DNA of 64,000 bases from Tenacibaculum caenipelagi (GCF_004363005.1 NZ_SNYH01000003.1:264287-328286); one strand, 5' to 3'; shown: positions 1 through 9,450, counted from the first letter of the stretch. Translations and numbers: made by a program. The notes: generated by a model not told the origin, from the sequence alone.

Positions 1-1032
1 CTAAATGATTCTGTTCCTAAATACGAGTCTAATGCTAATGTTAGAATTATTGACAATAATGAAAATACATATACCTTTTCTGAAGTCGAAGAAGGTCTTT
101 ATGAGTCTGATGATATTTTTAAAGCCGAATTAAATAATTCCTATACTTTACACATTAGCACAAGTGATGGCAATATATACAGCTCAACACCTGAAAAAAT
201 ACATGGTGTTAATGAAATTAACGACATCTCTATAGAAAAAGATATTACTCCAGAAAATATTGAAGGATTAAAAATTAATGTTATCAGTAATACAGAAGAC
301 CCTAATAGCATTTATTACAGATACGAATACGAGGAAACCTATAAAATCATAGCTCCTTACTGGTCTTCTGCTGACTTAATCCCTGTTTCTAGAGAGTTTC
401 CTTTTTCGGTAACGTTTATACAAAAAGATTATGAGTCAAAAGTATGTTATAAAACAATCAATTCTAACACCATAATACAAACTGAAACTATTGGTTTAGA
501 TAAAAATAATGTAAATTTCACTGTACGCTTTATAGAAAAAAACGACTTTATTATTTCACATCGATATAGCATATTAGTGAAACAATATATACAAGCCCCT
601 AATGCATATAGATACTTTAAAACCTTAAAAAAACTCTCTGTATCTCAAGGCTCATTTACACAAAATCAACCAGGTTTTATACCAGGGAACATTACCAACA
701 GCAAAACTTCTGATGATAAAGTACTTGGTTTCTTTGAAGTGACTTCTTACTCCGAAAAAAGATTCTTTTTTAATTATTTAGACATGTATCCTGATGGAGA
801 TGTAGATTATGTTTCAGATTGTAACTTTATCGCTCCTATATTAGTTGACGGTCGTTATCCTGAGCTCTTCTCCCCTTTGATTGCTACCTTGGATAACGGA
901 GAATATCTTTATTATACAACCAATGAGGAACCTACCAAATATGAGCCTGGTCCATATTATTTAGTTCCAAAAATTTGTGGTGATTGTAGACTCTTAGGAA
1001 GTAATATAAAACCATCATTTTGGATAGATTAA
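1..1032 (+). CDS. DUF4249 family lipoprotein, 5'-truncated by window edge
   Basis: The frame is open from the first base to the TAA at 1030-1032, giving 343 residues that align without gaps over most of their length to the complete paralogue at 1176-2378. By comparison about 57 N-terminal residues, including the lipoprotein signal, lie outside the window. A GTG at 577 could be mistaken for a start, but homology continues far upstream of it. DUF4249 proteins are predicted outer-membrane-associated lipoproteins usually encoded beside TonB-dependent receptors; their molecular role is unknown. The C-terminus keeps the KICGDCR motif and the final PSFWID seen in the paralogue. Bases 2-132 are identical to 1348-1478, after which the copies diverge. 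Family call is confident; function is not. Confidence 0.85.
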   Translation, partial: LNDSVPKYESNANVRIIDNNENTYTFSEVEEGLYESDDIFKAELNNSYTLHISTSDGNIYSSTPEKIHGVNEINDISIEKDITPENIEGLKINVISNTEDPNSIYYRYEYEETYKIIAPYWSSADLIPVSREFPFSVTFIQKDYESKVCYKTINSNTIIQTETIGLDKNNVNFTVRFIEKNDFIISHRYSILVKQYIQAPNAYRYFKTLKKLSVSQGSFTQNQPGFIPGNITNSKTSDDKVLGFFEVTSYSEKRFFFNYLDMYPDGDVDYVSDCNFIAPILVDGRYPELFSPLIATLDNGEYLYYTTNEEPTKYEPGPYYLVPKICGDCRLLGSNIKPSFWID

Positions 1033-1041
1033 AAAAGCTCT

Positions 1042-1140
1042 ATGAAAACAAAAATATATTTATTCCCCCCTACTACCTTTTACTTCGGACTTCAAGGGGT
1101 TGATAACGAAGAAAAAACCGTCACCTTAATAAAGTTTTAA
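1042..1140 (+). pseudogene. 32-codon ORF, likely deletion scar between duplicated loci
   Basis: Ten bases after the first DUF4249 stop, an ATG opens a 32-codon frame beginning MKTKIYLF. This start closely resembles that of the plug-domain protein at 2393 (MKIKIYLL), which follows the second DUF4249 gene in the same way. The remainder ends in EEKTVTLIKF; the alternating hydrophobic pattern and terminal Phe resemble the last strand of an outer-membrane beta-barrel. I infer that a duplicated unit (TonB receptor, DUF4249, plug protein) lost its middle, joining the start of a plug gene in frame to the end of a receptor gene. It could still be translated as a small peptide, but I see no reason to expect function. 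Confidence 0.45.
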
Positions 1141-1175
1141 AAATAAAAAACATGTAATATTAAATTTAAATTGCA

Positions 1176-2378
1176 ATGAGTTTTAGAATAAAAACATATA
1201 TATATATAAGCGCTTTACTAACTTTTTTTAGTTGTATTGAGCCCATAGATATTAAAGAAATTAATTATGAAAATTATCTTGTGGTTGAAGCCAATTTAAC
1301 AGATCAATTAAAAAAGCATACTATAAAACTCTCAAGATCTTTTATGTTAAATGATTCTGTTCCTAAATACGAGTCTAATGCTAATGTTAGAATTATTGAC
1401 AATAATGAAAATACATATACCTTTTCTGAAGTCGAAGAAGGTCTTTATGAGTCTGATGATATTTTTAAAGCCGAATTAGACAATACCTATACTTTACACA
1501 TTAACACAAGTGATGGAAATGAATATAGTTCAACTCCTGAAAAAATCTCGGGCATTAATGAAATTGATGATATAACAATAGGAAAAAGTATTACTGCTGA
1601 AAATATAGAAGGATTAAAAATTAATGTTATAAGCAATACGGAAGATGTTAATAGCCTATATTACAGATATGAATATGATGAAACCTATAAAATAGTAGCC
1701 CCATATTGGTCTCAATTTGAATTAGTTCCTGTTTCTAGAGAATTCCCTTTTTCTGTAACATTTGAAGTAAAAGACTACCAAGCTAAAGAATGTTATAAAA
1801 CACAAAAATCTAATACAATCATACAAACAGAAACCACTGGTTTAGATAAAAACAATGTAAACTTTACTATTCGATTTTTAGAAAAAAATGATTTCATAAT
1901 TTCTCATCGATATAGTATCCTAGTTAAACAATATATCCAATCTGCAAATGCATATAGATATTTTAAGACATTAAAAAAGCTATCTGTTTCACAAGGCGCC
2001 TTTACTCAAAACCAACCAGGTTTTATACCAGGAAATATTACTAACAACAAAACTTCTGACAACAGAGTACTTGGTTTTTTCGAAATTACTTCATACTCTG
2101 AAAAAAGATTTTTTTTTAACTACTTAGACATGTACCCTAATGAAAGTATAGATTACATATCTGATTGCGATTTTATTGCACCTCAATTAACAGCTGGTCT
2201 TGCTCCTCCTTTAGTCTCACCACTAATAAACATAATTGATAAAGGTGATTATCTTTATTATAAAATAAACCCAGAACCTAGTGAATCTGCTCCTGGTCTA
2301 TATTATTTAGTTCCTAAAATTTGTGGTGACTGTAGAGTTTTGGGTAGCAATATAAAACCTTCATTTTGGATAGATTAA
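1176..2378 (+). CDS. DUF4249 family lipoprotein, complete paralogue
   Basis: A 400-residue protein with a short hydrophobic N-terminus ending in the lipobox TFFSC (Cys20), so it is probably lipidated and exported. The body is a DUF4249 domain, a family typically found beside SusC/TonB-type receptors in Bacteroidota and presumed to be surface or periplasmic. The C-terminal KICGDCR motif holds two cysteines that could form a disulfide. The plug-domain protein starts 14 nt after its stop, so the two are likely co-transcribed. The gene is a tandem paralogue of the partial gene at 1-1032, and identity is perfect over one 131-nt tract. No substrate can be named. Confidence 0.85.
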   Translation: MSFRIKTYIYISALLTFFSCIEPIDIKEINYENYLVVEANLTDQLKKHTIKLSRSFMLNDSVPKYESNANVRIIDNNENTYTFSEVEEGLYESDDIFKAELDNTYTLHINTSDGNEYSSTPEKISGINEIDDITIGKSITAENIEGLKINVISNTEDVNSLYYRYEYDETYKIVAPYWSQFELVPVSREFPFSVTFEVKDYQAKECYKTQKSNTIIQTETTGLDKNNVNFTIRFLEKNDFIISHRYSILVKQYIQSANAYRYFKTLKKLSVSQGAFTQNQPGFIPGNITNNKTSDNRVLGFFEITSYSEKRFFFNYLDMYPNESIDYISDCDFIAPQLTAGLAPPLVSPLINIIDKGDYLYYKINPEPSESAPGLYYLVPKICGDCRVLGSNIKPSFWID

Positions 2379-2392
2379 AAAACTTACTTACT

Positions 2393-4060
2393 ATGAAAAT
2401 AAAAATATATTTATTGTTTTTACTGTTATGTACAACAGTTAACCTTTCATCACAAATAAAAATCTCTCAAGATTTATATCAAGAATCCAAAACACTTCCA
2501 AAAGAGCAAATTTTTGTCCACTATAATACAAACCTGATTCTTTCTGGAGAAAACCTTATGTTTAAAATTTATAATTTAAACAAAAACACGCTCATTCCAA
2601 GCAATCTTAGTAAAATAGCTTACTTAGAATTGGTAGACACCAATAAAAACCCCGTGATAAAAAGAAAAATTGCACTCGAAAAAGGAGAGGGATATGGAGA
2701 CATTTTTATTTCTTCAGATATTAAATCAGGTAAATACAAATTAATTGCTTATACAAAATGGATGAAAAACAACAATTCTTATTTTGAAGATGATATACTT
2801 ATTATAAATCCTTTTGAAGAAAAAATCGCTCTAAATTACGAAGAGTCTAAAAATAAAAAGATTACTGCATACAACTATATTTATAATACGCGAGATTTAG
2901 TTACTTTAAACTTAAAAGAACTTATCAAAGATAATGGTATCTATTCTATTTCTGTTAGAAAAGAAAATGAAGGATACCTTAATAAAAAAAGTACACCACA
3001 AAATTTCAATACTTTTTCAAAAGAAATTTCTTTTGAAGAAGAAAATACAATTTTTATTCCTGAGTTTAGAGGTCAATTAATTATAGGTAAATTAACCCCC
3101 ACCTCTACTAACAAAAATATTAAAAACATAAAAATAGGTATATCAATTATTGGCAATGATAAAATCTTTAAAATTACAAGTACAGATAGTAAAGGGTATT
3201 TCTTTTTTAACATTTCCGAACCTTTTCGTTCAGAAGAAGTGATCTGTAAGTTAATTGATGAAGATATTTCAAGTGATTATAAAATCTCTTTCCCTAAAGA
3301 AAAAGAGCTAAGCTTAACTGACCTTACTTTCACCATTCCAAAAACAACCCAACAAATAATAAAAACTATAAATGACAGAAGCATTTACACACAAATTCAA
3401 AATGCTTATAATGAAACAATACAAGATTCTATTATACCATTTAGTACAAAGAATTCAATTTTCAAAAATAAAACCATCGTATATAATCTAGATGATTACA
3501 CTAGATTTAATACTATGAAAGAAACTTTTGTAGAGATCATAAACAATGCTTGGATTACAAAGAAAAATGGGAAGAATAAATTTTACATTAGAGATAGTGA
3601 AACATTTACTAACTCTAATATAGAGCCATTAATAATAATAGATGGCTATATAATAACAGACCACCAAGAGCTAGTTGATATAGATCCTAAAAAGATTCAA
3701 ACAATTTCTTTATTAACAGAGAAGTACAAATACAATTCAAAACTATATGAAGGGATTATTTCATTAAACTCTAAGAAAGAAAGCTATATCCCTAAAAATC
3801 AAAACAATCTAGTAAACTATTCAATACAACCTATTTCATCTAATAAAATATATTTTCAGAAAGAATATTCGCTGGATAATAAAAATGATCGAATTCCTGA
3901 TTTCAGAACTCAACTTTTATGGGAACCTAGAATTTCTACTAAAAACAATGAGCTTTCTTTTTTTACCTCTGACATTAAAGGCAATTTTATTATTGAAATA
4001 CAAGGTTTTAATAACAGTGGGAAGCCTGTAAACATTATTAAACATCTACATGTAAAATAA
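2393..4060 (+). CDS. MG2-like/TonB plug-domain exported protein
   Basis: I place the start at ATG 2393, giving MKIKIYLLFLLLC followed by a Sec signal peptide ending near LSSQ; an upstream in-frame TTG at 2366 would overlap the DUF4249 gene and disrupt the signal. The mature protein (about 535 residues) has an N-terminal beta-rich region like alpha-2-macroglobulin MG2 domains (features LSGENLMFKIY and SGKYKLIAYTKWM), a middle carboxypeptidase-regulatory-like stretch, and near residues 405-460 a degenerate TonB-receptor plug (PLIIIDGYIITD). There is no beta-barrel. Such proteins accompany DUF4249 genes and are thought to act in outer-membrane uptake or surface assembly. Exact role unknown. Confidence 0.7.
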   Translation: MKIKIYLLFLLLCTTVNLSSQIKISQDLYQESKTLPKEQIFVHYNTNLILSGENLMFKIYNLNKNTLIPSNLSKIAYLELVDTNKNPVIKRKIALEKGEGYGDIFISSDIKSGKYKLIAYTKWMKNNNSYFEDDILIINPFEEKIALNYEESKNKKITAYNYIYNTRDLVTLNLKELIKDNGIYSISVRKENEGYLNKKSTPQNFNTFSKEISFEEENTIFIPEFRGQLIIGKLTPTSTNKNIKNIKIGISIIGNDKIFKITSTDSKGYFFFNISEPFRSEEVICKLIDEDISSDYKISFPKEKELSLTDLTFTIPKTTQQIIKTINDRSIYTQIQNAYNETIQDSIIPFSTKNSIFKNKTIVYNLDDYTRFNTMKETFVEIINNAWITKKNGKNKFYIRDSETFTNSNIEPLIIIDGYIITDHQELVDIDPKKIQTISLLTEKYKYNSKLYEGIISLNSKKESYIPKNQNNLVNYSIQPISSNKIYFQKEYSLDNKNDRIPDFRTQLLWEPRISTKNNELSFFTSDIKGNFIIEIQGFNNSGKPVNIIKHLHVK

Positions 4061-4117
4061 CCTTATAATTAAAATTTAGGTTTGAGTTCCTTTTAAAACA
4101 TCTCTCAAACACACACC

Positions 4118-4150
4118 AAAAAGCCACAGAATCAACTTTGTGGCTTTTTT
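4118..4150 (+). terminator. Rho-independent terminator after plug-protein gene
   Basis: Eleven-base arms AAAAAGCCACA and TGTGGCTTTTT with a 10-nt loop, followed by a T run. It closes the DUF4249/plug operon and insulates parA. Confidence 0.85.
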
Positions 4151-4227
4151 ATTTTTAAATAATATCTTTCACTTTCAAAAACCATAAATAATTGTAAATT
4201 TACCTCTTTCAAACTATACAAATTATA

Positions 4228-4992
4228 ATGGGTAGAATTATTGCAATTGCAAATCAAAAAGGTGGAGTAGGTAAAACTACTACATCAGTAAACTTAGCTG
4301 CCGCTTTAGGTGTTTTAGAGAAAAAAGTATTATTAATTGATGCTGACCCCCAAGCAAATGCTACTTCTGGTTTAGGTTTAGATGTTGAAAGTGTAGAAAT
4401 TGGAACATATCAAGTTTTAGAACATACAATTTCAGCTAAAGACACAATTTTAAAAACCGATTCTCCTAATGTCGATTTAATTCCTGCTCATATTGATTTA
4501 GTAGCCATAGAAATTGAATTAGTTGACAAGCAAGAGCGTGAGTACATGCTTAAAAAAGCTTTAGAGGATATCAAAGACGAATATGACTATATTTTAATTG
4601 ACTGTGCTCCTTCTTTAGGTTTAATCACCTTAAACTCGCTTGTTGCTGCCGATTCAGTTGTCATTCCAATTCAATGTGAGTATTTTGCTTTAGAAGGATT
4701 AGGAAAACTTTTAAACACCATCAAAAGTGTACAAAAAATTCATAATCCCAATTTAGAGATTGAAGGACTGTTATTAACTATGTTTGATTCTCGTTTACGT
4801 TTATCAAACCAAGTAGTTGATGAAGTTCGTAAACACTTCAGCTCTATGGTTTTTGAAACAATAGTACATCGAAATACTCGTTTAAGTGAAGCACCTAGTT
4901 ATGGAGAAAGTATAATTTCATACGATGCAACCTCTAAAGGTGCTGTAAATTACTTAAATTTGGCGAACGAAATTTTAACTAAAAACGTATAA
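4228..4992 (+). CDS. parA: Chromosome-partitioning ATPase ParA (Soj)
   Basis: A 254-residue ParA/MinD-type ATPase that acts with ParB in segregating the chromosome origin. The deviant Walker A motif KGGVGKTT lies at residues 11-18, the Walker A' Asp in LLIDADPQ at residue 40, and Walker B in YILIDCAPS around 121-129. Length is typical of chromosomal Soj proteins. The parB start lies 9 nt beyond the stop, so the pair is an operon. The 5' flank has TAAATTTA 25-30 nt upstream, only a weak match to a promoter box. Chromosomal rather than plasmid ParA is supported by the housekeeping neighbours dapB and lepB. Confidence 0.96.
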   Translation: MGRIIAIANQKGGVGKTTTSVNLAAALGVLEKKVLLIDADPQANATSGLGLDVESVEIGTYQVLEHTISAKDTILKTDSPNVDLIPAHIDLVAIEIELVDKQEREYMLKKALEDIKDEYDYILIDCAPSLGLITLNSLVAADSVVIPIQCEYFALEGLGKLLNTIKSVQKIHNPNLEIEGLLLTMFDSRLRLSNQVVDEVRKHFSSMVFETIVHRNTRLSEAPSYGESIISYDATSKGAVNYLNLANEILTKNV

Positions 4993-5001
4993 TCACTTTA
5001 A

Positions 5002-5889
5002 ATGGCAAAGGCAACAAAAAAACAAGCTTTAGGTAGAGGTTTATCGGCATTATTAAAAGAAACTGCTGAAGTGAATTCGGCAGCAGATAAAAATGCTGAC
5101 AAATTGGTAGGAAATATTATTGAATTAGACATTAATTCTATAGATGTCAATCCATTTCAACCTAGAACTTATTTTGATGAAGAAGCTTTGCGTGAATTGG
5201 CTAGTTCTATTAAAGAATTAGGAGTAATTCAACCTATTACCGTTCGTAAATTATCTAGTGACAAATTTCAATTAGTTTCTGGAGAGCGTCGTTTTAGAGC
5301 TTCTAAACTTATTGGTAATAAAACTGTTCCTGCATACATTCGTTTAGCGAACGATCAGGAAATGTTAGAAATGGCGTTGGTTGAAAATATCCAACGTAAA
5401 AACTTAGATCCTATTGAAGTTGCTCTTTCTTATCAACGTTTAATTGATGAAATTCAACTTACTCAAGAAGAACTAAGTACTCGTGTAGGTAAAAAACGTT
5501 CAACGGTTACTAACTATTTACGTTTACTTAAGCTAGACCCTATTATTCAAACAGGAATGCGTGATGGTTTTATTTCAATGGGGCACGGTCGTGCATTGAT
5601 TAATGTTGATAGTAACTCTGATCAATTAAACATTTATGAGAAAATTGTTCGTGATAAACTATCAGTACGCCAAACTGAAGAACTTGTAAAAAACTTAAAA
5701 GCTGGTAAGGTTGCAAAAACAGCCAAAAAGAAAGCTTTACCTAATTATATTTCTGAAAGTGTTAAGGATATTAGCGACTATTTTGGACATAAAATTGACG
5801 TTACAGTGAACAATCGTGGAAAAGGTAAAATTTCTATCCCTTTTCATTCTGAAGAAGACTTTAATCGTATTAAAAACTTACTAAAGTAA
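5002..5889 (+). CDS. parB: Chromosome-partitioning protein ParB (Spo0J)
   Basis: A 295-residue ParB/Spo0J protein that binds parS sites and CTP to form the partition complex. The N-terminus GRGLSALL contains a basic ParA-contacting stretch, the CTP-binding GERRFRA motif is at residues 94-100, and the ENIQRKNLDPIE segment at 128-139 precedes the helix-turn-helix region (about 150-200). The last 60 residues form the dimerisation domain. It directly follows parA. I did not find a clear near-palindromic parS site in this operon by eye. Confidence 0.96.
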   Translation: MAKATKKQALGRGLSALLKETAEVNSAADKNADKLVGNIIELDINSIDVNPFQPRTYFDEEALRELASSIKELGVIQPITVRKLSSDKFQLVSGERRFRASKLIGNKTVPAYIRLANDQEMLEMALVENIQRKNLDPIEVALSYQRLIDEIQLTQEELSTRVGKKRSTVTNYLRLLKLDPIIQTGMRDGFISMGHGRALINVDSNSDQLNIYEKIVRDKLSVRQTEELVKNLKAGKVAKTAKKKALPNYISESVKDISDYFGHKIDVTVNNRGKGKISIPFHSEEDFNRIKNLLK

Positions 5890-6468
5890 TTGAAGATACG
5901 TATAATCATATTCGCTTTTTTTAGTCTTTTTTTGTTTCAAAATACTTTTGCTCAAAAAGATTCTATTGCCGTTAGGGCAAAACAACTTCAGTTAACTAGT
6001 GATAAATACAATCCCTTGTCACCTTCAAAAGCAGCTTTTTATTCGGCTATTTTTCCTGGAGGCGGACAAATTTATAATGGGAAATATTGGAAAGCTCCGA
6101 TAGTATGGGCAGCAATGAGTGCTAGTGCTTATTTTTATTTTGACAATAGCAATCAATACGATCGATATAGAACAGCTTTTAAACTTCGTACACAAGGTTT
6201 AAAAGATGAATTTACTAGAGAGGATGGAACTGTTCTTATTTCTACAGCGGGTTTAGAAAGTGCACAGAAAACTTTACGTAAAAACAGAGATTTATCATTG
6301 TTAACTGGTGTACTTTTATATGTTTTACAAATTGTTGAAGCTAGTGTTAATGCACATTTATTACAATTTGACACAGATGATAGTTTATCTATAAAACCAG
6401 TAATAACTCCCGATCCTTTATTTATTGAAGCTCCAAAAGTTGGTCTAACACTAAAATATTCTTTTTAA
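5890..6468 (+). CDS. DUF5683 domain-containing exported protein
   Basis: A 192-residue protein starting at TTG immediately after the parB stop; no in-frame ATG precedes the conserved region, and the TTG yields a convincing signal peptide (MKIRIIIFAFFSLFLF, cleavage near TFAQ). The core motif AIFPGGGQIYNGKYWK followed by membrane-spanning stretches is diagnostic of DUF5683. Function is unknown. It lies in the parAB-dapB-lepB run with zero or one base between genes, so it is certainly co-transcribed. A role in the envelope is inferred only from the signal and membrane segments. Confidence 0.85.
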   Translation: MKIRIIIFAFFSLFLFQNTFAQKDSIAVRAKQLQLTSDKYNPLSPSKAAFYSAIFPGGGQIYNGKYWKAPIVWAAMSASAYFYFDNSNQYDRYRTAFKLRTQGLKDEFTREDGTVLISTAGLESAQKTLRKNRDLSLLTGVLLYVLQIVEASVNAHLLQFDTDDSLSIKPVITPDPLFIEAPKVGLTLKYSF

Positions 6469-6469
6469 G

Positions 6470-7171
6470 ATGAAAATAGCCTTACTTGGTTATGGTAGAA
6501 TGGGTAAAGAAATTGAAAAAATTGCTTTACAAAGAGGTCATGAAATTGTTATAAAAGCTTCTGGGAAAGAAGTGTATGATATAACAGAAGCTGATGTAGC
6601 AATAGACTTCAGTGTCCCTTCTTCTGCTTATAACAATATTAGTAATTGTATTAATAATAATGTCCCTGTAGTCTCAGGAACTACTGGTTGGTTAGACCAA
6701 TACAATGATGTTGTTAGCTTGTGTAATGAAAAGAAAGGTGCTTTTATTTATGGTTCTAACTTTAGCTTAGGTGTTAATGTTTTTTTTGAGCTCAATAAAC
6801 AACTAGCTAAAATGATGAGTACTTTAGAACAATACAATGTTGCTATAGAAGAAATTCATCACACAAAAAAATTAGATGCACCTAGTGGTACGGCTATTAC
6901 TTTAGCAGAAGGTATTATCGAAAATACCAATAAAAAAGCATGGGAATTAGACGAAAAAACTTCTGAAGAAAACATTCCTATAACAGCTATTAGAACTCCA
7001 GATGTACCAGGTACCCATACTGTAACCTATACTTCTGAAGTAGATACCATAGATATAAAACATACTGCACATAACCGTCAAGGGTTTGCTTTGGGTGCTG
7101 TTATTGCTGCCGAATGGTTACAAAATAAAACGGGTGTTTACACGATGAAAGATGTGTTAAATTTAGGTTAA
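6470..7171 (+). CDS. dapB: 4-hydroxy-tetrahydrodipicolinate reductase
   Basis: A 233-residue DapB that reduces 4-hydroxy-tetrahydrodipicolinate with NAD(P)H in lysine and diaminopimelate synthesis, in the cytoplasm. The dinucleotide-binding motif GYGRMG is at residues 7-12, VSGTTGW at 68-74, and the substrate-binding signature HHTKKLDAPSGTA at 130-142. The protein is shorter than E. coli DapB (about 273), as is usual in Bacteroidota. dapA and dapF are elsewhere in the window (51.8 kb and 63.2 kb), so the pathway genes are dispersed. Confidence 0.96.
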   Translation: MKIALLGYGRMGKEIEKIALQRGHEIVIKASGKEVYDITEADVAIDFSVPSSAYNNISNCINNNVPVVSGTTGWLDQYNDVVSLCNEKKGAFIYGSNFSLGVNVFFELNKQLAKMMSTLEQYNVAIEEIHHTKKLDAPSGTAITLAEGIIENTNKKAWELDEKTSEENIPITAIRTPDVPGTHTVTYTSEVDTIDIKHTAHNRQGFALGAVIAAEWLQNKTGVYTMKDVLNLG

Positions 7172-7249
7172 TTACGTAACAAACAAAACCAAAGAAACAC
7201 TAATAAATTTAGAATTTTATTCCAAAAGGGAATACAAAACATATAGATT

Positions 7250-8830
7250 ATGACATTTACTGAATGGTTTTTATTTTTCTTATTTATACAAGTTATTCAT
7301 TTTTTAGGTACTTGGAAACTATATACTAGAGCAGGTAGAAAAGCATGGGAGGCTGCAGTACCGGTATACAATGCCGTAGTACTAATGCAAATTATCAACC
7401 GTCCTAAATGGTGGGTCATTTTACTATTTATACCAATAGTAAACCTTTTAATGTTCCCTATAATTTGGGTAGAAACTTGTAGAAGTTTTGGTTTTAACAA
7501 AAGACCAAACACTATTTTAGCCATTCTTACTTTAGGGTTGTACATCTTTTATATAAATTATGCTATCGATGCAAAACATATTGAAAACAGAAGCTTAAAA
7601 CCAAGATCTCCTCTAGGTGAATGGATTAGTTCTATTTCTTTTGCTATTATCGCTGCCACCTTAGTTCACACTTATTTTATGCAACCTTACACCATTCCTA
7701 CTTCATCGTTAGAAAAAACGTTGTTAGTTGGCGACTACTTATTTGTGAGTAAGTTTCATTACGGTGCTCGTGTTCCAATGACAACTATTGCTGCGCCAAT
7801 GGCTCATGATACAGTTCCTCTTTTAGGAACAAAATCATTTTTATCTGATGATAAAAACAAAAATGGCTTATTAAATAAACTATCATTACCATACATGCGT
7901 TTACCTGGTTTTCAAAAAATTAAGCGTAATGATATTGTTGTTTTTAGTTGGCCTTCAGACTCACTTGCTACAATGTGGGGTGATAATTCTGGGAAATTCA
8001 CTTATAAACCTATTGATAAGCGTACTAACTATGTAAAACGTGCTGTAGGTGTTCCTGGGGACAGTTTAGAAGTTCGTGAAGGTTATGTTTTCATTAATGG
8101 AAAAAGAACCGTATTACCAGACAGAGCCAAACCTCAATGGCTACATATTGTAGACACTAACGGAGAAAAATTTAGTCAAGGAGCCATCGCTAGATACAAC
8201 ATCAGAGAATGGGGAATGCAAGGAGATAAATATGTGTTGAATTTAACTGATGAAGAGGCTGCTTTAATTGCTAAAAATCCAATTGTAAAAAATATAGAAA
8301 AACACTTAGCTCCTAAAGGTTCTTACGATAAAACCATTTTTCCACATGATCCAAGATATGCTTGGTCTAATGATAATTTTGGTCCTATCTACATTCCAAG
8401 AGAGGGTGCTACGGTTGAATTAAACTCTAAAACAATTCCGTTTTATGAGCAGATTATCCGAAGATATGAAAACAATGATCTAACCATTTTCGGAGATGAT
8501 ATTTATATCAATGGTAAAAAAGCTAAAACATATACCTTTAAGCAAGACTATTATTGGATGATGGGTGATAATCGTCAACGATCTTTAGATGCTAGAAGTT
8601 GGGGATATGTACCTTTTGACCATGTCGTTGGTAAACCTGTAATGATTTGGTTAAGTTGGGATGCTAATGCACCAAACTTTTTAGCTAAACTTGGTTCTAT
8701 ACGTTGGGACAGAATGTTTACAACCGTTGGAGGAAGTGGTAAACCCGTTTCTTATTTATGGTTAGTGCTACTATTAATTGGAGGATATATTGTATCCAGT
8801 TTTAGAAAAAGTAAAAAGAAGAAAGCGTAA
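7250..8830 (+). CDS. lepB: Signal peptidase I with membrane N-terminal domain
   Basis: A 526-residue S26-family signal peptidase that removes signal peptides at the inner membrane. Residues 1-115 form a DUF5684-like multi-pass segment, then a transmembrane anchor near 127-143. The catalytic Ser lies in PTSSLEKTL (Ser153) and the general-base Lys in YVKRAVGVPGDS (Lys263). A later conserved block MMGDNRQRSLDARSWG is near 437-452, and a C-terminal transmembrane helix lies near 502-518. The large insertion between the catalytic blocks makes it longer than E. coli LepB (324) but normal for this phylum. The wbqC-like gene overlaps its last base. Confidence 0.93.
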   Translation: MTFTEWFLFFLFIQVIHFLGTWKLYTRAGRKAWEAAVPVYNAVVLMQIINRPKWWVILLFIPIVNLLMFPIIWVETCRSFGFNKRPNTILAILTLGLYIFYINYAIDAKHIENRSLKPRSPLGEWISSISFAIIAATLVHTYFMQPYTIPTSSLEKTLLVGDYLFVSKFHYGARVPMTTIAAPMAHDTVPLLGTKSFLSDDKNKNGLLNKLSLPYMRLPGFQKIKRNDIVVFSWPSDSLATMWGDNSGKFTYKPIDKRTNYVKRAVGVPGDSLEVREGYVFINGKRTVLPDRAKPQWLHIVDTNGEKFSQGAIARYNIREWGMQGDKYVLNLTDEEAALIAKNPIVKNIEKHLAPKGSYDKTIFPHDPRYAWSNDNFGPIYIPREGATVELNSKTIPFYEQIIRRYENNDLTIFGDDIYINGKKAKTYTFKQDYYWMMGDNRQRSLDARSWGYVPFDHVVGKPVMIWLSWDANAPNFLAKLGSIRWDRMFTTVGGSGKPVSYLWLVLLLIGGYIVSSFRKSKKKKA

Positions 8831-9450
8831 TGTCACTTTTTATTCCTACGTACTTTGCTCCTATTTCGCAATATTCAGCTATTTATCAAACCGAAGCTGT
8901 TATTTTTGAAATGGAAGATAATTATCAAAAACAAACGTACCGTAATCGCTGTTATATATATGGCGCAAATGGTAAATTAGCTTTAAATATTCCTGTAAAA
9001 CACAAAACGAAACAAGGAAGAAAGAAAACGAAAGACACCTTAGTTGAAAATAATTTTCCGTGGCAACAACAGCATTATAAGTCATTACAATCTGCTTATC
9101 GCTCCTCTCCTTTTTTTGAATTTTTTGAAGAAGATTTATTAAAAATTTTTAACAAAAAATACACTTTTTTACAAGATTTGAATATTGACACTCATCTGTT
9201 TGTTACCGATGCTTTACAAATGGATCAAAGCTTTTCTAAGACTACCAGTTATGAAGTCACTCCTAACATTACTGATTATAGAGCCTTAGCTATAGCAAAA
9301 AAAGGTGTAGAAATAGAAATGGACGCTTATATTCAAATGTTTGATGATAAATATGGTTTTATTCCCAATTTATCTATTTTAGATTTACTGTTTATGGAAG
9401 GACCAAATACAATTAGTTTTTTAGAAAAAATTGATGTAAATTTGAGGTAG
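8830..9450 (+). CDS. WbqC family protein
   Basis: A 206-residue protein matching the WbqC-like family: it begins LFIPTYFAPISQYSAIYQ and has the conserved basic segment RNRCYIYGANGKLALNIPV. WbqC relatives are found in O-antigen and glycan loci and in Bacteroidota next to lepB; the enzymatic reaction is not established. The start codon overlaps the lepB stop by one base, showing translational coupling. The 3' end carries the likely promoter of the next gene. Family call good, role unknown. Confidence 0.85.
   Translation: MSLFIPTYFAPISQYSAIYQTEAVIFEMEDNYQKQTYRNRCYIYGANGKLALNIPVKHKTKQGRKKTKDTLVENNFPWQQQHYKSLQSAYRSSPFFEFFEEDLLKIFNKKYTFLQDLNIDTHLFVTDALQMDQSFSKTTSYEVTPNITDYRALAIAKKGVEIEMDAYIQMFDDKYGFIPNLSILDLLFMEGPNTISFLEKIDVNLR
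9437..9444 (+). promoter_or_regulatory. -7 box TAAATTTG, likely promoter of first Crp/Fnr gene
   Basis: TAAATTTG fits the Bacteroidota -7 consensus TAnnTTTG, lies inside the end of the wbqC-like gene, and gives a leader of about 40 nt before the ATG at 9488. No clear -33 TTG is visible. Confidence 0.45.

Noticed and set aside
577..1032. Separate 151-residue gene starting at GTG 577
   Set aside because: The frame is open and homologous to the DUF4249 paralogue all the way to base 1, so 577 is internal.
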